The notes under the pieces are model-generated. The model did no database searches and was not told the DNA's origin. It saw only the letters and a program-made list of their open reading frames with translations. Shown here piece after piece: positions 35,262-49,789 of a DNA stretch of 64,000 nucleotides (the stretch's first letter is position 1; each line of letters starts with the position of its first letter). The position numbers were made by a program, and so were the translations under genes. The DNA lies in the NCBI RefSeq assembly GCF_047663525.1, contig NC_092602.1:503501-567500 (forward strand), read 5' to 3'. Source of the DNA: Anas platyrhynchos. Lineage: Eukaryota > Chordata > Aves > Anseriformes > Anatidae.

Positions 35262-38200
35262 AGGAACTCTGCTTGATTCCACTATAGGTATGAATTTCTT
35301 ACATGTCACTTTTTTTTTCTCTGTTGCTGCTAATTGTGCCTGGCATGCACACTGCATAATAAGTTGTACATTGAAGCATTAGTTGTTACAGTAACAATCT
35401 TAATGGCCGTTGTTTGTTTGCTTGCTTTTTAAATAGAAACAACAACAACAAAAACACTTCTCATCTTCCAAGACACTGCTGTTAAAATAATTTTCTCTTT
35501 GAACATGTCAAGATTCTGTCTTTGATTATATACTGGATTGTCTCTCGTCATTGTATATTTTTTTTTTTGATAGAAAGACATTTTTCAGTTCATCACAGTT
35601 CATCCTCAATCCCAGTAGTTGTTTGTTTTTTTTAAAAGAGACTTTGTATTTAAGGTATTTAAGAATGTAGATAGTCAAGAAAATAATGGGTTTTTATTTT
35701 ATATTTTCCTGTGATTTTTTATCAAAATCCTATGTGATATATAGCTTCCTTTTACAATTCGAACATGCACTTTCAAAATAGCACTGTCTTCAACTCTCCT
35801 TTTTGCTTTTGCATGAGAAATCATTTGAAATTTTTCTTCCTCATTTTCATTTGCAGCTTTGATGATTTACACTACACAAAATTATCAGTAATTCTACCAC
35901 CAGTTTATGTAGATTTATAAAAGTTTGGGAAAATAAGAGGATGAAAAAGTGGTTTTAGAAGCCTACATAATGCTCATTCTGTTACTAAATGGATGTGAAA
36001 GATATTTTTTTTTTCTATCTTGTGTACTGCTATTCTCTGAATCTGGAAAAGCATTAGAAAACTAATGTTGGAAAAGAAAATGGGAGGAGATACGTGACTG
36101 AAAAGGCATTAACACTCGTTTTTGTGCTTGCTGAGAAAAAGGAAAAGAGGAAAGGATGAATGATCGTGGCCAACTTTTAAAAATACATGTGAAAATTAGA
36201 AAACACTTGGAAAGGGGAGTGGGCTGGTGCTGTGTGGTAACACCATTCTCTCGGCAGCTCTGCTGTTCAGCATCACTGCTCTCTGCTGTCTGCTGTGTGG
36301 GAGTGGTGGAGGCATGGCTCCAGCTATGCCGCTCCAGTGACTTTGAGGCCGGTTGGTTTGTTTGCTTGCTTGCTTTCAAGGTGTCTATCTGGCCTCGGGG
36401 CCGAGTGCTCTGCTGCTAGACCCTGCGTTTTCTGCTCTCCATGGAGGGCTTGTTTGAAGCAGGGCAAGCACTCGCTGAGGCTGCTGCCACCAGAAGCTGT
36501 TTTCTGTTTTGCGTGGGGTGTGGCGGTGGTCTGTCCCTTTCCCTGGGGACACGAGGTTACCTCAGGGCTGTGACTGGGCACGGTGCAGGTCTCCAGGTCT
36601 CCGGGCGAGGGGCAGGGTGAGCGGGCACTGGGAGCCGGGCTCCTTGCTGCCCCGGCCACCCATCCACTCACAGGGAAGGGGCTGGCGCGGAGATGTGCCG
36701 CTTGTTCAGCCTGGCGCCTTAAGCTGTGGTGCCCTGCTGGGTGTGAGGTTCACGATGAAAGCAGAGGGCAGGGGACTTCTGAAAGGGAGGGGTCTCTGGA
36801 AGGACCTCCCAAGCCTTCCAGAACAAAGTGGAAGCACAGGGGCAATAGTTGGGGTTCCGCGTTTCAGCCTTGCATGGACAAAATCGTTTTGGTCTGTGTG
36901 TATGCAGAAGTGCTTCCATCACTGAGTGATGTTGATGGCACAGGGTAGTGGGAAAACCGGGTGAAAATGGGGTTGGTAGAGCTGCGTCCAGCAGCGAACA
37001 GCTTCGTCCCGTGGGAAGTGGTTCTACAGAAATGGCGGCAGACCCAAAGCCTGGGCAGTGCCTAGAGGCCGGTATCTGATCGCTGTGTGCACGTGCACTT
37101 ACAGTGGGGTATTGTACAAATGCATTACTTAATGCCTATATTTTTTTGAAGTGTTGAATACAACTAAATCAAAAGATAACCTCTGTTAAGGTTTGCCTAC
37201 TTGATTTCATTTGATAGAATTCTTTGCTGTAGTGTTTGTAAATCCTAGATGTTTTTTTGAACAGGAGCTCTCTTCCCTTGTGTTTGGTAAGGAAAGAGCT
37301 AAAAAGAGCTCACTGTGTCTTTAAACGTGTGGATCCTCAAAACCTCTCTAGGAAGAAGAAGGGGGAAGGGACCCTTTCAGGATTAATTAAACAGAGATGT
37401 CTTGCCAGTAGACTTCAGGGTTTTACTGATAAACACCAGCCCATCACCCATGGCTGGTGGTGGCTGCTATTATTTAATCACAGCTATTAAAAGAAATCTG
37501 AGAAATCTTCCCTTTCTCCTCCTCCTGTCTTCCATTTATCTGTCCTCCCAACCTGTTTGTTTGTGTATGGTTAAGTTTTCTGTGCCAGTGAGAAGCAGAG
37601 TGGAAATGTCAGGGGTCAGGCTGCAGGCAGGCAGGGGAGCAGTCAGCCCGGCTTCAGCTGCAGTCTTTGACTTTCTGAGAAATCTGAGATATGTTCCAGG
37701 CAAGATTAACTCTTTGCAGCACAGCTGCCTTGCTGTGCCTGAAGAATATGAGTGAAGATAGGTATGTTAAGAAATTGGTTTCAGTCTCTGTCATGCGTAT
37801 ATCCTTGTAGTTTAATTGGTGATGGGTGCTATTGCTTTCATTTCATTCACCCTCTTATCTAAGACGAGCAGGCCTAAAATTTCATCTGTCTTGGCAGCTG
37901 TGCATCTGGAAGATGAGGCTGCATGGATACAAACCTGAGAAGGACGGAGGATAGAATATTTATTGCAGTGCTGTTATGGATACCTGTTTCTCAGCGTATT
38001 TTCCAGGAAACAAAGCATTCATCCACAAAGGGTGTGATACTTCTTTTTGAGTAGAGGCATGGCTCTGAGCGTGCCACTCAGAAGTTGTCTAAAAAAGATT
38101 CTGAATGCCCTTGTCTTCAGAATAACCAGTTCTGACATTGGACCAGTTAACCCAGTATCCCACATGCTTTAAGATATATGTTGTACAGCGTGCTAAATGT

Positions 38201-41200
38201 GCAACAGCCCTGGCTGATGGAGAAGTGACAGTTGGAGTTTAATGAGAGTTTTGGTTGCGTGACTCATGTGGCGCTACCTGCATCTCACCCTGCCCGTGCA
38301 AATGAAATGTGAGTCAGCTGAGGGTGGAGATTTTTGTTTGTTTGTTGCCTTCCCTGCATTTGTATTACAGTAGTGAACTGGGGTTCTTAAAATCTAAGTC
38401 TTGCCTGGTTTGACAGCAGCAAAGTGCAAACAGTGCCCTGTTTGAGACAGTTACAGGTAAAGACTAGAGGTAGCCCTTACACATTGGATAGTAGTTTCTT
38501 CATATTTGTCTTTATTTCCGTAGCAACGTTGTTCCTTTAGAACTTGCACATATTGAACAAATGGGCCTTTATCCAGGGAGCAGGATGTGCAGGAGGGCGT
38601 GAAGGGACAGTCATCCCTGATGAGTGCTGGAGTTGCGTTTGCGAACAAAGTCTTTTCACAAAGGGGTCTTGGTCTAGCTGCTTTGTTTCTGATCTTATGA
38701 AGGTGTCTGTAAGCTTCAAACTTCTTGGAGACCTTGTGTATGGGAAAGTAACTTGCTGTCTAATTAGCATGCACCCACAAGATTATTCTGTGCTACATAA
38801 CCACTCTTTATAGGGGTGATGAATAGTCCACCGCACATTTCTTTGTTTTAACTTATGTGAGTTAAGTAATGTTATCATGTGTGTCTGGAAGAATGAGGCC
38901 AGTTGTGCTTGCATTCATCTCTCAATGGCTCCCTGCCAGGCCTGGAGCATATCGGGCTGCAGGGATGTTCCTGTTTTCTCTTTCACCATTTGTGCTGTGC
39001 CTCTGCAAGTCCGCAGCTCAGCAGTGGGTGAAATAGATGCTGCTTCCTCTACGTGTACTTGTACAGGAGCATTCTGTGTTCATGTCACTTCATGCTATTT
39101 GCATACTGTATTTGCTTTAAACTTACTTTTCCTCCACCGGTTCTCTGTTAACTTAGTTAATGTAAAGTTGTGCTGCTTGGCTGAGCCTTGGGGAAAGCTT
39201 TACTGAGTCTGTACATTTTTCTTCTGGAGGCTGGGTGATCAAGGAAAAAGCTGGGACCCTCCCTTCTAGTGTCTGTGCTTCTGTAATAAATGTTGTAAAA
39301 GAAAGTGCTGTTCAGCTAATATATTACTCCTAAATGTCAGGATATCTGGTTGTCACTGTGATGTTAGATTCTAGATTAGCCCCTGTGAGAGGTGTTAAAA
39401 AAATTCAGGGATCCTGTGTACAAATCTTCACTTAAATTGAACGATTCAACATCTTACTGCCCAACTTGATAGGCAGTTGTAAAGGTGTCATTTAGAAAGC
39501 TGTTTTTGTTTCCATCTTAGTGCTGAGTGTTTGTAGGCATGGCCAAGGTAAGACCAAGATTTATCCAAGTCTAAATCCATATTATGAGCAGTTTTAACAA
39601 ATAGCTGGAGTTGCATATGGGGCACAAATGAACTGCAGTTTCTCATTTGCTACTCCTATAAAGACTCCCCCTCACAGTGAGATATGTAGAAACTTGTAGC
39701 TTTAGGTTTGAAGATGAGACTGTCCATATTGTGTTGTACTGGCCCATTTTGTTGATTTACTGTCTTTTGAAACTTTAAAGTTAACTTTTAGTTGAAGCAG
39801 TGAAATTCTGTCTATCCATGACTTTGTTCCTTGAACAGCTGTTTGCTCCTGATTTGTTTCTATTCTGAGAACGTCATGAAGACTCTCCACAGTGAGGAAC
39901 AATTGGAAGAAAAAGATGAGCTCATGTTTTTCTTATCCTAATAGTGACACTTATAGGCTTCCCTAAGAAAGCCAGGTTTCTTTGTGTTGTGTTTTTTAAG
40001 GTGAATTTCCCCCACTGCCATTTCTCCTTCACATGGCTGTGTATTTCTTTTATCTGATGATTTTTTGTTTTATTTTTCTTCCAGATAGATTTACTTAAAA
40101 AAAAAAAATGCTATTCAAACAAACCTTCGTCCTCCATCAGGTTTATGACCTCCAGCTGAATCAACATATCTTTCTGCTGCTTTATGGAATATTTCTGAAT
40201 ACACTAAATCCATTATTTGGCAACAACATTTCCATCTCTTTCTGCAGCCAAAATGAAATGTTGGGTATACCAGAATTTAAATTTTTTCTGTTGTAGAAAA
40301 CTTTTGAATCTTGTTGAACAAACTCAAGCTTTCTGACAAATCTGTGTTTTTTTTTTTTATTATTTGTTTGTTTTTTTTTTTGAGTTACTTTTCTTAGACT
40401 ATTTAGAAATTGTCCACAAATTACTAGGAATTTGCAAATTACAATTTGAAAACGATTGTTTTTGAAGGGGTACATATGTGCCTTCTGTGTTCATTGGCAC
40501 AGGGTGGGCTGGGTGGTTTCCATCTCTGATGTGTGTCTCTGCAGGTTCTTAGGGTGAGACTCAGGCTTTGTTCTTAGGTCTCTGGTCCTGTTTTATTCTT
40601 ACTCAGTGGTGAAAGTGCTTGAACTCCTTTTGATTTTAGGGAAGTTGTTTCCTGAGGTCTCCTCTTATAAGCCACTACTTCCAAAACCAACAAGCTGCAG
40701 CTGGAAGTGTCCTAAAGAGGAATGAGATGTATTTCAAGGTAATGCTATAAATAAATGGGATGAAATAGATAAAGATCCTGGATGCTGTTTCTTCTTGCTT
40801 ACTGTAAGCCTTCGGTAAACTACAGTTGTATTTTCACAAATATCCTTGAGCTTGTGTGGTTTAACCCAGAGCGTTAATGTACATTATCACCATTTCTTCT
40901 TGTGCAAGAGCCTCAGATGTGTGAGGCCCCTGGGAGTGATTGACTTTGCCTGTGGCAGTTTTGTATTATGGTCTCTCGTAATTGTGAATTATAGATATGG
41001 CAGAGGCAGTTCCAGGAGCTGCAGGCAAAACTGGGGAGAAGATGGGGGGAACTGAAGGATGAACCTCTTGTAGCAGCTGGAGGACTCTAGATGCCCCTAC
41101 CCTGGCAGCCAAGCTGGATGCAGGTCTGACTTTGGGATATGAGAGTATTGCTTCTGTTGATTTCTTTGGGAACAAAATGACTACATATGTAAAAGGCTTC

Positions 41201-41261
41201 ATCCAACTGTATCTAAGCCTTCTCCTCACAAGAGATTGATAATATTTCAGAGACAAATTCT

Positions 41262-41278
41262 TTTTTTTTTTTTTTTTC
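41262..41278. repeat. Poly(T) run
   Basis: About 17 T bases followed by CCC. Low-complexity sequence in intron 1. Confidence 0.8.
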
Positions 41279-44211
41279 CCTCACTAGACTAACAAGTACT
41301 CATTTAATTTGCATCCTGAGACTAAGCGACCACAAACAAAGTTCTTTGAAGGGAATCTTCCTCTTTCATTTTGTTTTCACTTCATTTAAGGAAAATAGAG
41401 ATTTCCATGTATAATTTGCAGGGCTTAAATATCCTACTTAGTGTTGTCATTTCTATTTCTTTCTCCCAGCAATTATGTAGAAGCTCTTGCACAAATCTGA
41501 TGAGAGAAAGCTGGAATTTACATGTTTCTTCCTCTGTTTCACTCTGTGCATAATCACTATCTATTCATTGCCTTTACAAACTCCATTAATACACCCACTT
41601 TCCTTGCCTGTGTGAGTGGGCATTTTAATGCTATTTTTGGAAGCCTGTTCTGCCTATTGAAACTCATATTGGGCTGAAGGTAATATTAGTACTTTTGACC
41701 TGTATGTCCTCAAGAAGAAATGAGCTTCAGCAAAACTTACGAAAACGATACCACTGATTATTGAATGAGCTGACTGTTAAAGTAAATATTGTTCTTTCAG
41801 TTACCATCCCCTGGCTAAGGTTCAAGTTAGATGGTGCAGCCAGCAGAGTGAAGCTCAGACCAAACTCAGAGGCATTTTTTGTTATTTAACATGCATTAAT
41901 AAGTTCTGTCATAATGGGGGGAAAACAACTCACAGGTCTATAAAACCTGGTTACAGGCCACAGGTTGGGTCACCACCTGATGACAGTTCAGAGCTTTTCT
42001 GTGACCGACAGTGAGCTCCCAGGTGCTTTGATTGGTGGTGGACAGTTGAGCTGTGCCTCCTGGAGAGGGCAGGTCTGGGAGGTAATCCAGTGCATGGAAA
42101 TTGCAGACATTAGTCACCATTGATCGGATTAGTTCCTTGTTAAATATCAAGGTGGCAATTTAATGCAGAACATGTAAGTAGAGTTTATTTCAAATTTGGT
42201 CTGTCCTGAAGTAATACTAAACAATGTCCAGGAATTGGGTTTAGTTAATTGAGTGTGTATTTAACAATTCTGGTTGACTTTTGTGCAGACAGAAATTTCT
42301 CACTCAAGGTTTTATGCAAAACCTTTTATTTGCTCATGCATTCTGGCTGTCAAGAGATGGATTTCACATGGTCTGGAGTTGTGCATAAAGCTGTCATGTG
42401 ATAATTTGCGTGCATGTGAAATAAATTTGAAAATACTGAATATAAAAACCAGCTTTTCCTTACTCGTCATGGGTGTGTGGGTTGTTACCGTTGGTGAAAA
42501 TAGGCTCAAAGCATTTAGTTAGTGCAAGTGAGTGACGTACGCCAACAGTAGAGAAAACATGGAATCAGTCAGCCAATATTCACTCCTACTGCGGAGTTCT
42601 CCTTTTCACATTGCATACTGAATACAGAGGTAGAGACATGGCTGAAAAAGCTGCTGTCCTTTGAAGTGAAGATTGGAGAAGTTGTTTGTAACCTGTTGTC
42701 CTAATACTAGGTTCAAATGTAAATGTAATGGATGGAGATCAGAGGGGGGATTTAAGCCATTAAAAACTTTCTGAGATGAACAAAAGTGGTTTGATGACCT
42801 TTTCTGACACCTGCCACTGAGAAGCGTGTAAATATTTCTGTTTTAGCTGAACCTGTCCAATCCTTGCACTGGGCACGGAGACGTTTCCCTCAGAGTCACC
42901 GGGCAATAGGGAAGACTGAACTTTATGTGAAAGATAGCTTGCCCAAAGTGGTTGAGAATGCTCTGGTACCTGTGAACTATTCACCCAGATTAGCTTTAGG
43001 GCTCATAAATGTCTGTCATTTGACTGGCTGTCGTTCTTGCTGGCAAGTATTTTATGGGTTTAGAGAAGAGAATCTCCTTTCTTACAAATGCAGTGTTTGC
43101 CAAGTATTTTATGCATAACTCCTCAAAATGAGTCATGAAGAAAGTCTCTACAGCCATTGTGAATTGGGGGGGAAGAACAGGGTGGCTTTCTGTTTTGTTA
43201 TGAGTTGAGGCCCAAGAAAATAATTCAGAGCTCCCAATGGGTTCACTGGCCTCTAAATGGTCAAATGTACAAGTCAGGCGAGTTCTGTCAACTGCGATGG
43301 GACATTGTAATTTCTAGGGTTCCACTTGTTTACTCTAGGAGCTACCCAAAACCAATTTGACTGTTCATGGCAGTTGGTTTGGTTTGCTTTTTTTATCTAG
43401 CTTTCCTCACTTGGGCAGGGACGTAGCTTCTCATACCACGCAGAGCTGAGGAGAGCGTGGATCAGTGGCAGCACTGGGGGAGATCAACCAGTTGTTCAGA
43501 AGCTGTATGGTTGGATTAGTTTAGGCCACAGGTGAAAGTTTGGCTGTCACAGCTCAGCTTTCACTTGCTGTTACATGTCAGCTGTGATTTGTCTGCTCTG
43601 GGGAAGGCAGGACTAAGCTAGCAGAAGCAATACTGCGGCACCATAGCTCATGATGGGATATGGTTTGCAAGAATGGTCTTTTATTATGTGAGAGCTAAAA
43701 TCCCCTGCATCATCCTCTTCAAAATGGGGGCTGTCCGAGCTTTCCAGTGTGGTTTGCATATTTGCAGTAGAGCTAGCATGAGCATTATAGTGTTAAACTG
43801 AAAAGAGGAACTGGTGGTAGCCAAAAGAGAGGAAGGATATGAGTTAAAAACAGTCCATTGCACCATTCTGCCTTATTCTCATTTGTGGCCATCTAATAGG
43901 GATCAGGAGCTGGTACTATCCCAAGGTATACAATGATTTTTCTTCAGGACTTCTGTCTTCCCCACTCTCACACAAGTCTTATGTTTCTTTTCAGAGAACA
44001 TAGTTGGAAAAAACTATTTCATTAATAGCTTTCAGAGAAGTAGGTGTAGATGGTTCATACTTTTCTGTAAAACCATTTTCCTAAATGGTGAATTCTCCCA
44101 GCTTGGTAGAGAGCACAGTTGTTGTTTTTGTTTGTTTGTTAGTTTGTTTTGTTTTGCTTTTTAACTGCAATGTCTTTTTCCTCATCCTGACATCATTTTC
44201 TCTCCCAAGCA

Positions 44212-44480
44212 CCAAATGATAAGATGAGGGGAAATGGCCTCAAGCTGCGCCAGCTGAGGTGTAGGTTGGATATTAGGAGACATTTTTTACTGAAAGGGTT
44301 GTGCAGCATTGGAGCAGGCTGGCCAGTGAAGTGGTTGAGTCATCATCCCTAGAGGTCTTCAAGAAATGTGTAGATGTAGAACTTAGTAGCATGACTTAGC
44401 GGTGGACTTGTCAGTACTAGGTTAAAGGTTGGACTAACTGTTTTTAGAGGCTTTTTCCAACCTTAATGATTGTATAATTT
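44212..44480 (+). mobile_element. CR1 LINE, 5'-truncated 3' tail, plus strand
   Basis: The order GGGGAAATGGCCTCAAGCTG, GTTGGATATTAGGAGACATT, ACTGAAAGGGTTGT, GAGCAGGCTGGCC, AAGTGGTTGAGTCA and the terminal GGTTGGACTAAC...TTTTTCCAACCTTAATGATT is the characteristic CR1 3' end. It is more diverged from the usual form than the copy at 9361 and is shorter, about 265 bp. It lies in intron 1 in the same orientation as MN1. No coding capacity remains. Confidence 0.92.
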
Positions 44481-45137
44481 GTGCTATATCTTCAAGGTTA
44501 TGCAATGTGTAAGATGACTGCCACCTTTTCCACTGATTGGGTTAATATTTTTTTCTACTTACTGGTGTTTTTACCAGTTTGTTAGCCACATGCCAGTGTC
44601 GGAAGAATCTGTGTTTGTCTTTAAGTGATATTCATCCCTAGCTTTGTGCTAGGGCTTTAAGGAGCAAACTGCAGTCTGACTGTAACCCTACGGCCATCAG
44701 TAAGAGAAGTGACAGCAAACCCCTTAATGCAGCCGTGGGTTTGGGGTGCCTCCCTGTTGTGGTATGCTCATCCTTCCATTGCTCCTGTTGAAAATACGAG
44801 TGTGAAGTGAGGCTAAGGTAGAAAAAAGAACAATATGTATTCGCAGCAAGCACTCTGACTCTTGTTATCTAAATTCTGGGCAAGCAGTGAGCACTGATAC
44901 AGCTCCATGCCAGCTCTGAGACCACTTAAAGCAAAATAAACATCTTTGCAGCATGGTCTGATACATGCTCCCCTTAGAGTTGCAGGCACCTCCAATTAAT
45001 CATGCTGCCTGTGCAAGAAGAGGCTTTGAGGATCAGAGGACATTGCCAGACTTGATGGTCTGATGGAGGGGTGGGCACTGCCTCAACATTAAGGCTAAAT
45101 GGGCTGTGTTCTCAGCCAAGCGAGCAGTCGCAGACAT

Positions 45138-45164
45138 TCCTTGCCTTTCCTTTCCTTTCCTTTC
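45138..45164. repeat. (CCTTT)n microsatellite
   Basis: About five copies of a TTTCC pentamer, seen directly, in intron 1. Confidence 0.8.
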
Positions 45165-46424
45165 TTCCCAGGCAAGAGATATCTTGTCTATATAGAGCAA
45201 AATCAAAAGCTTTAATGAGCAAAGCTCTTGGTTCTGGTCAGCAGGATGTATTAGTGGTGCGGGGCAATGCTCAGTGTTGTGTGTTTTTGACTAAAGAGCC
45301 TTCCCTCCTTTGTGAGGAAAAGGCTTTTATAGTGTAGCACAGCTGGCTAGATCTCTGCCATAAATCTATGGGCTGACCAAGCTGAATGACTTCTTGAAAT
45401 GTTAATGAATGAGATATGACCAGTATGCTGGAGTTGGGGTATCTATGCGTAGCATTCATGATGAGCAAAGGGGAATCTCCTGCTCCCTGTTTGGAGTGTG
45501 CTTGTCATTATGTGTCGTAGGCCTCAGCTGTGCATCTCAACAACCATGCATGCTTTTGACTTTTCCTCTAATTCTGGTGATATTGAGGAGGGTGGCATCT
45601 TTAAGCATTTTATGGGCTTTAAGGATTGCACAAATCATGCAAAATAAATGGAGGAAAAAAATCAGCATACAAAAAAGGTTTCAGTAACAGCCCATAGCCG
45701 ATGACAGTCTCTGCCCCAAGAGATTTAAAGTTAGAAGAGAGAGATCCAACCCAAAGCAGGGGTGCAGGATGCCAGAAGTGAGGGGAGCTGAGCAGTGCAA
45801 TTTTTGTGGAGATGTGTTTGTGTTAATAAACAAACACAGAATGTGTGCTTAGGTATGCTCTGGGCTCGAGAAAATACCTTTGTGCAAGGTTTTGTCATTA
45901 TTACACTGGTAGGGGAGGAAACGGTTCATTTGTTTATAAACAAAAATGAAGTAGCTTTGTTTAAAAATAAAATTTTATAAGTAAATTAATCTGTGGAGAC
46001 TCGGTCCACTGTGCAGAGAAACATGAAATGTTTTCAGACCTTATTTTTCTTGAAAACTGAAAAAGATGATTCTGTAGTGTGTACAAATGCAGAGCTATGT
46101 GCCTGAACCAATATGTCAAACTGTCATGTGGGAGATTTGGTGAAAAACATCTTGTCCTAGGGGAATAATTTTAAACACTATATGTAGGTTTGCTGCCTCA
46201 TAAGAGATCATTACTCAAATCTATTCCCTCTTATGGTAGCTTGGCCTCTGCTTAACGGGCTCAGAGTGAACAGAAGCCCATTACTGCATCCTTTAAGAGT
46301 GGTTATCGGGTGGTAGAGGGGGAACTGATCTCTGATCAGGGAATATAGTGTTTTTGGCCAAATCATCTGATTTAGCCTTAACAAGATCAGTAGCAATCCA
46401 GGAGCTTTACGCCTGGCTGGTCAT

Positions 46425-46515
46425 TGAGGGCGGGCTGCGGCGGCCAGGCCCACGCTGTGCAGCGCGGATGGGACTCAGGGGCAGCGCCGAGCCGCGGCTG
46501 AGGCTTTGTCAGAGC
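46425..46515. other. Small CpG-rich patch in intron 1
   Basis: About 90 bases with dense CpG (GGGCGGGCTGCGGCGGCC and GCCGAGCCGCGGCTGAGG) embedded in AT-rich intron. No open frame or splice signal clearly fits an exon. Possibly a small regulatory element. Confidence 0.45.
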
Positions 46516-48281
46516 CTGTGAGGAAGTGTAAGGGACAAGCCCTAAGGCAAGTGGCCGTTCCAGGGATCCTCACCTCCTGTTTGTCACTCTAATCTCTCAG
46601 TAACGCTGAAATGTAGAGTGGAACCCCTTCCAAACCAGACCGTTACCAGACTGTAATTGTGCACTCTCGCTCGCTCCCTGCTTGTCTCTGTCTCGTTTCT
46701 TTTGTTGTTACTGGCTTTGGCAAAAATTAGAGAAATTGCATGAGCTGCACCTGAAGAGTAGCATAAACTCCTGTTGCCTCTGTGTGGCATCTGCAGTAGT
46801 GCTGGCGGTACACTGTACCTTCCTCAATTGGTCTTATCTCTGATGAGAGGATGCACGTAATGCATTCTAGCGCTACCGGTGAACTCTTTTTTTAATGGGA
46901 TTATTTTACCTAAAAGTCAGGGCACATCTGAGTTTGTGTAGTATTTCTTTTGGGTTGTCACAGTTAAGAGAATGTATTTAATTTTCAAAAATGTGCATTA
47001 AGATGCTACATGATGGAAGAGGCTTTATGAACAGCTTAATGTGGGCTAAGGAAACAGGCAGTGAGAAGAAAGCTGGAAGGAATGGAAGTATATACATGTA
47101 GTGTCTTCAGGAATGAGGAAAGTGTCAGGGTCTAATCTCACTAAAGAGAAATGTGTTATTCCTGGGCAAATGTGAAAAACCTGTCTGTGGCGTTCGCACT
47201 GAATTTTCTGCTCAAGAAGTCCTTGTCTTCTCCCTGTATCTTCACTGTAGACTAGCAATGCCTGTGACAGCAGCAAGGCTCCTTGTCTGCACTGGGGCTC
47301 TGTTGTGTGGTAGTACCCGTGCCTGCATTAATACTGTGTAAACAAACAGCAACCTTTTATTTTCTGAATTCATGCATGCCTTTGCAAAATAGAGCAGAAC
47401 GAAAGAGCAGCTTCCTAAACGTGTAAGGTCATAGCAAAAGGAGCAAAAGGATAGAGGGACATGGGAGTAAGGCTGGGTGCGAGTCTTTTTACTTTTGCTG
47501 TGTTTTTCTGGTTTTGTTTTTTCGGGGGTCTTAGAGATTGAAATGTGTTCGTATGGGTAAAGCCTGTTCAAAAGCTTAATGTATAGCTTTTGCCCAAAAG
47601 CAAACTTTAATATTAAAAATCAAAGCTTTTTAAGTCACTTGCGAGTGTGAAAGCATCTGTGCGTATATGTGCTGCTGTAAAGAAGAGAAACGTGTTTTGT
47701 TTTTGTTGTCCTAGCTGGATGTAAATGTAATTCTTACATTTGGTTTTATGTGTTGCTGTAACTGATGAATGCTACAAAACTATTCAGAGAATACTCTTGA
47801 GATATTTACCTAGAACCTACAGTTTGTAGTGTAACAAATAAATTTGCTAGAATCTTGGAAGAACACAGGGGTGTGAGGGGTGTGAAAATGACCAGAGTTA
47901 ATTCACTTCAGTGTTCAAATGAATGTCTGTAAATATTTTTTTTGACATAATCACCCAAATCTTCCAGATGTTGTGGCTGGCTCTTGGAAATGCCTGTGCA
48001 CAAGCTGAGCTAATAATATTAATCAAACCTCATGCTAACTTCCAGGGCATTCAGTGATTATTGCAGGAATTTTCTCTGCTGTGAGCAATTTTGCACAGTT
48101 GGCTGGGATACATAGTTGTGTGTGTGTGTTTTTTTCTAGTTTTTATCTTCTGAAATACAGAGTATGGGCTGTTGCTACGTACAGGATAATGGGTAGGATG
48201 GAGTGTTATGATCAAGATAAAAGGAAGGAATAGTTTCCAGTGCTAGGGATTTAAGCTCAATACTTGCAGCAACTGGCTTTT

Positions 48282-48298
48282 AGGTCACTTTTAGGTCG
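48282..48298 (+). promoter_or_regulatory. DR5-like nuclear-receptor element (candidate retinoic acid response element)
   Basis: AGGTCA and AGGTCG lie as direct repeats separated by five bases (CTTTT). Direct repeats of AGGTCA with five-base spacing are the classic RAR/RXR site. The second half-site departs at its last base. Single sites of this kind arise by chance in a 30-kb intron, so this is a candidate only. Confidence 0.3.
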
Positions 48299-49757
48299 CT
48301 TTCAGACTGACCGTAGCTTTTCTCGCTTGCTCTGTGTGACAATAAGCGACCACCCGAGGGAAGGGCAAATGGCAGCATCAGAGAAACGTCGCTGTAGCTG
48401 AGGGCAGCTTGCTTGGCTTTGCTGTGCAGATGGGTGTCACCCTTGGACTGAAGGACGTGCCCACCACCAGAGCATGTAGAGGAATGCTCTAGAAGAGAAT
48501 GACTATAGACAGAGGATTCAAAATAGGCAAGAAATGGGGAAAAAATAATTAATTCATGAAGGCGAGTGGTGAAGGTGAAGGTGAAGAATTCATGTGGTGC
48601 TTGAGCCATTTCCAGACTCTTTTTGATCTTCGGACACTAGTGCTTTTGGTTTCATGTCTTCCATATGAACATGTTGTACGATGTTTTAACTCTGATCTCT
48701 ACTTCAACATTTGACAGCAAAATTAACTGTTTTCAAGTGGCACACACAGTCCTGCAAACTGGGTAGTTTTATAGCATCTGTCCTGCCTTATGTCATGTCA
48801 CATCCTTCAGTTTCAAAGAAGTCTCCACCTAGACTGTCTGTAGGTCTTCAGTATGGAGAGGGTTCTTCCTACAAGGGTATTGCTCATACAAATAACACTT
48901 CCAACTTTCTTGTGGTAGTTGCTAAAAGAGGCAGTTGTGCAAATTATGTTTAAACGTAATTTGTACAAAAAATCCTTGCTTTCAATTAGGTGTACTTCAT
49001 GACTGACAGTGATTTATCTGAAACTTGGCAACTGCGAGGCAATGAAGTGATGACACCATCTTGCATTATCTGACTAATTTTAACCTGCTGAGTCCCATCA
49101 GTCTCTACTCACAATACCCCTCAGGACTGTGTGCACCACATAAAGCGGGAGCTGTGACATTGTTGGTTTGAATAGGGCGGAGAAACAGCAAGGAAGGCTG
49201 GTGAAACAGATCTGCTGGGAGAATATTACTGTTGTTACTGCTTGTCCAAAACAAGCATCAAGTGATATCTTGTGCTTAAGAACATGATTCTCATCAGGTG
49301 GATCAGAGCAACTTTCATTTTTTGATACAAAAGGTTCCTTCAGAAAAGCATTGTAGTTTTGCCAAGTCAGAAATATGTTTGAAAAAATTAATTTGCACTG
49401 GGTATTTTCCACTAGATTGGCTTTGAGAAAGCTAATGCCACTTTAAGACTAACTGCAAGCCCTCATTCTCTTCCTTTTTGTTTTGGATTTCAATGCATCA
49501 TTTTTTGCACTCTTAATGAAAGGCCAAGACAACCTGAGCCCTTACATAATGGTATTGAGTTAGCACTGGTTGTCACTGTCCACATGATACCTAACTTCAC
49601 AAGTTAGGGTCCTGCTCACCTCATATGTGGATGTTCCTCAAAGGATGGTGAATCCTGTTCGTCACTGTGGGATGCATTTTGCATTGATTCCTTTATCATT
49701 AGTTTGCTTATGGATTTTATCCACAGAAAGTATTTTAAACATAATTTACAAGTAAAT

Positions 49758-49789
49758 AGAAGTATCTTTTTTATTTTTTAGATACTTCT
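49758..49789. repeat. Inverted repeat, 10-bp perfect arms, T-rich loop
   Basis: AGAAGTATCT (49758-49767) and AGATACTTCT (49780-49789) are exact reverse complements around a 12-base T-rich loop. In a transcript this would form a stable hairpin in intron 1. A smaller hairpin with 8-bp arms lies at 49590-49608. Confidence 0.7.
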
